A DNA stretch of 6,402 nucleotides from Pseudomonadota bacterium (GTDB lineage: Bacteria; Pseudomonadota; Gammaproteobacteria; Burkholderiales; Burkholderiaceae_C). The stretch is taken from the NCBI GenBank assembly GCA_023415035.1, contig JAEZLX010000170.1:1-6402 (forward strand). The letters run 5' to 3'. Below, piece by piece: positions 5,613 to 6,402 of the stretch (the first letter of the stretch is position 1; every line of letters starts with the position of its first letter). The position numbers and the translations under genes were made by a program. The notes beneath the pieces are model-generated. The model was not told where the DNA came from. It searched no databases and saw nothing but the letters and a program-made list of their open reading frames with translations.

Positions 5613-6008
5613 ATGCGTCACGGACACGGTCTGCGCAAACTCAACCGCACCACCGCCCATCGCCAGGCGATGCTGCGCAACATGATGAACTCGCTGCTCA
5701 CGCACGAAGTCATCAAGACCACCCTGCCCAAGGCCAAGGAACTGCGCCGCGTGGTCGAGCCCATGATCACCCTGGCCAAGGAACCCACGGTGGCCAACCG
5801 CCGCCTGGCTTTCGACCGCCTGCGCGATCGCGACGTCGTGGTCAAGCTGTTCAACGAACTGGGCCCGCGTTTCAAGGCGCGTCCGGGCGGTTACACCCGC
5901 ATCCTGAAGATGGGCTTCCGCGTGGGCGACAACGCCCCCATGGCCCTGGTCGAGCTGGTCGATCGCGGCGAAGAGCAAACGCCTGCTGCCGACGCCGAAA
6001 AAGCGTGA
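5613..6008 (+). CDS. rplQ: 50S ribosomal protein L17
   Basis: L17 is a 50S protein near the peptide exit tunnel rim. The product has 131 residues (E. coli 127). It opens with the highly conserved MRHGHGLRKLNRTTAHRQAM, continues with LLTHEVIKTTLPKAKELRRV and RRLAFDRLRD, and has GGYTRILKMGFRVGDNAPMA near residues 91-110. The family core ends with ALVELVDR, followed by a short variable tail rich in Ala and Glu. AAAGGAAA at 5600-5607 lies 5 nt before the ATG. The TGA stop at 6006-6008 overlaps the extended -10 promoter proposed for the tRNA gene. It is the last protein gene of the alpha group. Confidence 0.98.
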   Translation: MRHGHGLRKLNRTTAHRQAMLRNMMNSLLTHEVIKTTLPKAKELRRVVEPMITLAKEPTVANRRLAFDRLRDRDVVVKLFNELGPRFKARPGGYTRILKMGFRVGDNAPMALVELVDRGEEQTPAADAEKA

Positions 6009-6014
6009 TATAAT
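5986..6014 (+). promoter_or_regulatory. Extended -10 promoter for tRNA-fMet, overlapping the rplQ stop
   Basis: TATAAT (6009-6014) is a perfect sigma-70 -10 box. It is preceded by TG and one base (6006-6008), giving the extended -10 pattern TGNTATAAT. The TG belongs to the rplQ TGA stop codon. At a 17-bp spacer the -35 position holds CTGCCG (5986-5991), only 3 of 6 consensus bases, which fits an extended -10 promoter. Transcription would start near 6021, about 5 nt before the mature tRNA. Confidence 0.7.
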
Positions 6015-6025
6015 TTCAGTCTTGA

Positions 6026-6102
<77 letters not shown>

Positions 6103-6109
6103 ACAAAAT

Positions 6110-6124
6110 CAAGCACTTAGCTTG
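6110..6124 (+). other. Small hairpin in the tRNA 3' trailer
   Basis: CAAGC (6110-6114) pairs with GCTTG (6120-6124) around ACTTA, 8 nt after the tRNA CCA end. It has no T-run of its own. It could assist 3' trailer processing or be incidental. Confidence 0.3.
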
Positions 6125-6130
6125 TCTTGG

Positions 6131-6154
6131 AACCCGCCGTGAGGCGGGTTTTTT
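6131..6154 (+). terminator. Intrinsic terminator after tRNA-fMet
   Basis: AACCCGCC (6131-6138) pairs with GGCGGGTT (6143-6150) around GTGA, and the T-run continues through 6154. An eight-base-pair GC-rich stem plus six T residues is a strong Rho-independent terminator. It closes both the tRNA transcript and any read-through from rplQ. It also separates the housekeeping cluster from the insertion-sequence DNA to the right. Confidence 0.9.
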
Positions 6155-6278
6155 GTTTCTGTGTCGAGGTTTGTGACGAGGTCTGTGCCGTCACAAGATA
6201 CCCGTTTTGGTTTGTGACCTTTGGGCAGATGGATACAGGTCGCAGATTTAGTGACCGTTGGGTATCTATTTTTTTGGT
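6155..6278. other. Non-coding junction between the ribosomal cluster and the insertion sequence
   Basis: These 124 bases are visibly less GC-rich than the genes to the left and contain no credible coding region. They hold an inverted pair TTGTGACG (6171-6178) and CGTCACAA (6189-6196). They also hold a near-repeat of 15 bases (6211-6225 and 6248-6262) and the inverted octamers AGATACCC (6196-6203) and GGGTATCT (6260-6267). One end of the insertion sequence probably lies in this stretch. Confidence 0.5.
6211..6262 (+). repeat. Imperfect 15-bp direct repeat, two copies
   Basis: TTTGTGACCTTTGGG (6211-6225) and TTAGTGACCGTTGGG (6248-6262) match at 13 of 15 positions and are offset by 37 bp. The second copy runs into GGGTATCT, a candidate insertion-sequence end. 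The pair may be transposase-binding or subterminal repeats, or remnants of an earlier insertion. The function is unknown. Confidence 0.45.
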
Positions 6279-6402
6279 TCATCGCGCCTTTCCGGGGAAG
6301 GCGGCCTTGATCTTCAGGAAGAAATAGGCTGAATCCCGGAACCCGTAGGCCATACGCTTGATGACCTTAATGCGGTTGTTGACGCCCTCGAGAATGCTGG
6401 TG
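6260..6402 (-). mobile_element. Edge of an ISL3-type insertion sequence (partial)
   Basis: The transposase C-terminus at 6279-6402 shows that an insertion sequence enters from the right. Its tnp-distal end should lie within a few tens of bases beyond the stop codon. GGGTATCT followed by a T-rich run at 6260-6275 is the most plausible terminal repeat, because it starts with GG and lies 12 bp after the stop. The other end and the target duplication are outside the window or unproven, so the boundary is a guess. Confidence 0.45.
6279..6402 (-). CDS. ISL3-family transposase, C-terminal fragment (runs off the window)
   Basis: The - strand encodes 40 residues to a TGA stop at 6281-6279. They read TSILEGVNNRIKVIKRMAY, then GFRDSAYFFLKIKAAFPGK, then AR. 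The pattern of an invariant glutamate followed by GxNNRIKVIKRxAYGFRD and YFFLKI is the end of the DDE domain of ISL3-family transposases. By family knowledge, Glu5 of the fragment (E in ILEG) is probably the catalytic glutamate of the DDE triad. The frame is open at the right edge, so whether the full gene is intact cannot be said. It is convergent with rplQ and the tRNA gene and unrelated to them in function. Confidence 0.85.
   Translation of the reverse strand, partial: TSILEGVNNRIKVIKRMAYGFRDSAYFFLKIKAAFPGKAR

Noticed and set aside
6172..6195. TGTGA...TCACA pair resembling a CRP site
   Set aside because: The half-sites are separated by far more than the 6 bp of the CRP consensus, and no promoter lies beside them.
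6127..6327. + strand open frame of 66 codons across the tRNA terminator and the insertion-sequence edge
   Set aside because: It begins inside the terminator region, runs antisense into the transposase, and shows no motif or ribosome-binding site.

Overview
This window is the distal half of a bacterial ribosomal-protein gene cluster, the end of the spc operon running into the alpha operon. It is followed by an initiator tRNA gene and the edge of an insertion sequence. The DNA is GC-rich. The protein sequences (SecY with a GTG start and an N-terminus of the VATxxxxLAKTGK type, a 207-residue S4, an RpoA ending in LENWPPAGLDKH) and the order secY-infA-rpmJ-rpsM-rpsK-rpsD-rpoA-rplQ point to a betaproteobacterium. 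It is probably in the order Burkholderiales, in or near the Comamonadaceae; this placement comes from remembered sequence similarity, not from a search.

Layout on the + strand: rpsE (3' part, 1-446), rpmD (459-641), rplO (671-1108), secY (1137-2450, GTG start), infA (2459-2677), rpmJ (2722-2835, only 37 codons), rpsM (2853-3218), rpsK (3238-3639), a 196-bp structured gap (3640-3835), rpsD (3836-4459, GTG start), a 94-bp gap holding a GC-rich hairpin, rpoA (4554-5534), a 78-bp gap, rplQ (5613-6008), the initiator tRNA-fMet gene (6026-6102) and an intrinsic terminator (6131-6154). From about 6155 the base composition drops and no gene is visible until the C-terminal 40 codons of an ISL3-family transposase on the - strand, which runs off the right end of the window (6279-6402).

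The protein genes build both ribosomal subunits (S5, S13, S11, S4; L30, L15, L36, L17). They also supply the central channel of the Sec translocon, initiation factor IF1 and the RNA polymerase alpha subunit. The adjoining tRNA gene makes the initiator tRNA that IF1 helps to place. The cluster is therefore a growth-rate-coupled gene-expression block.

No new enzyme system is present; the coding content is conserved housekeeping. The unusual material is regulatory. A strong intrinsic terminator with a plausible promoter just upstream splits the alpha operon between rpsK and rpsD. Two further stem-loops sit between that terminator and the rpsD ribosome binding site, and there is no room for the E. 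coli-type S4-binding leader before rpsM. An extended -10 promoter for tRNA-fMet uses the TG of the rplQ stop codon. A cluster of GTGAC repeats lies beside the insertion-sequence end.
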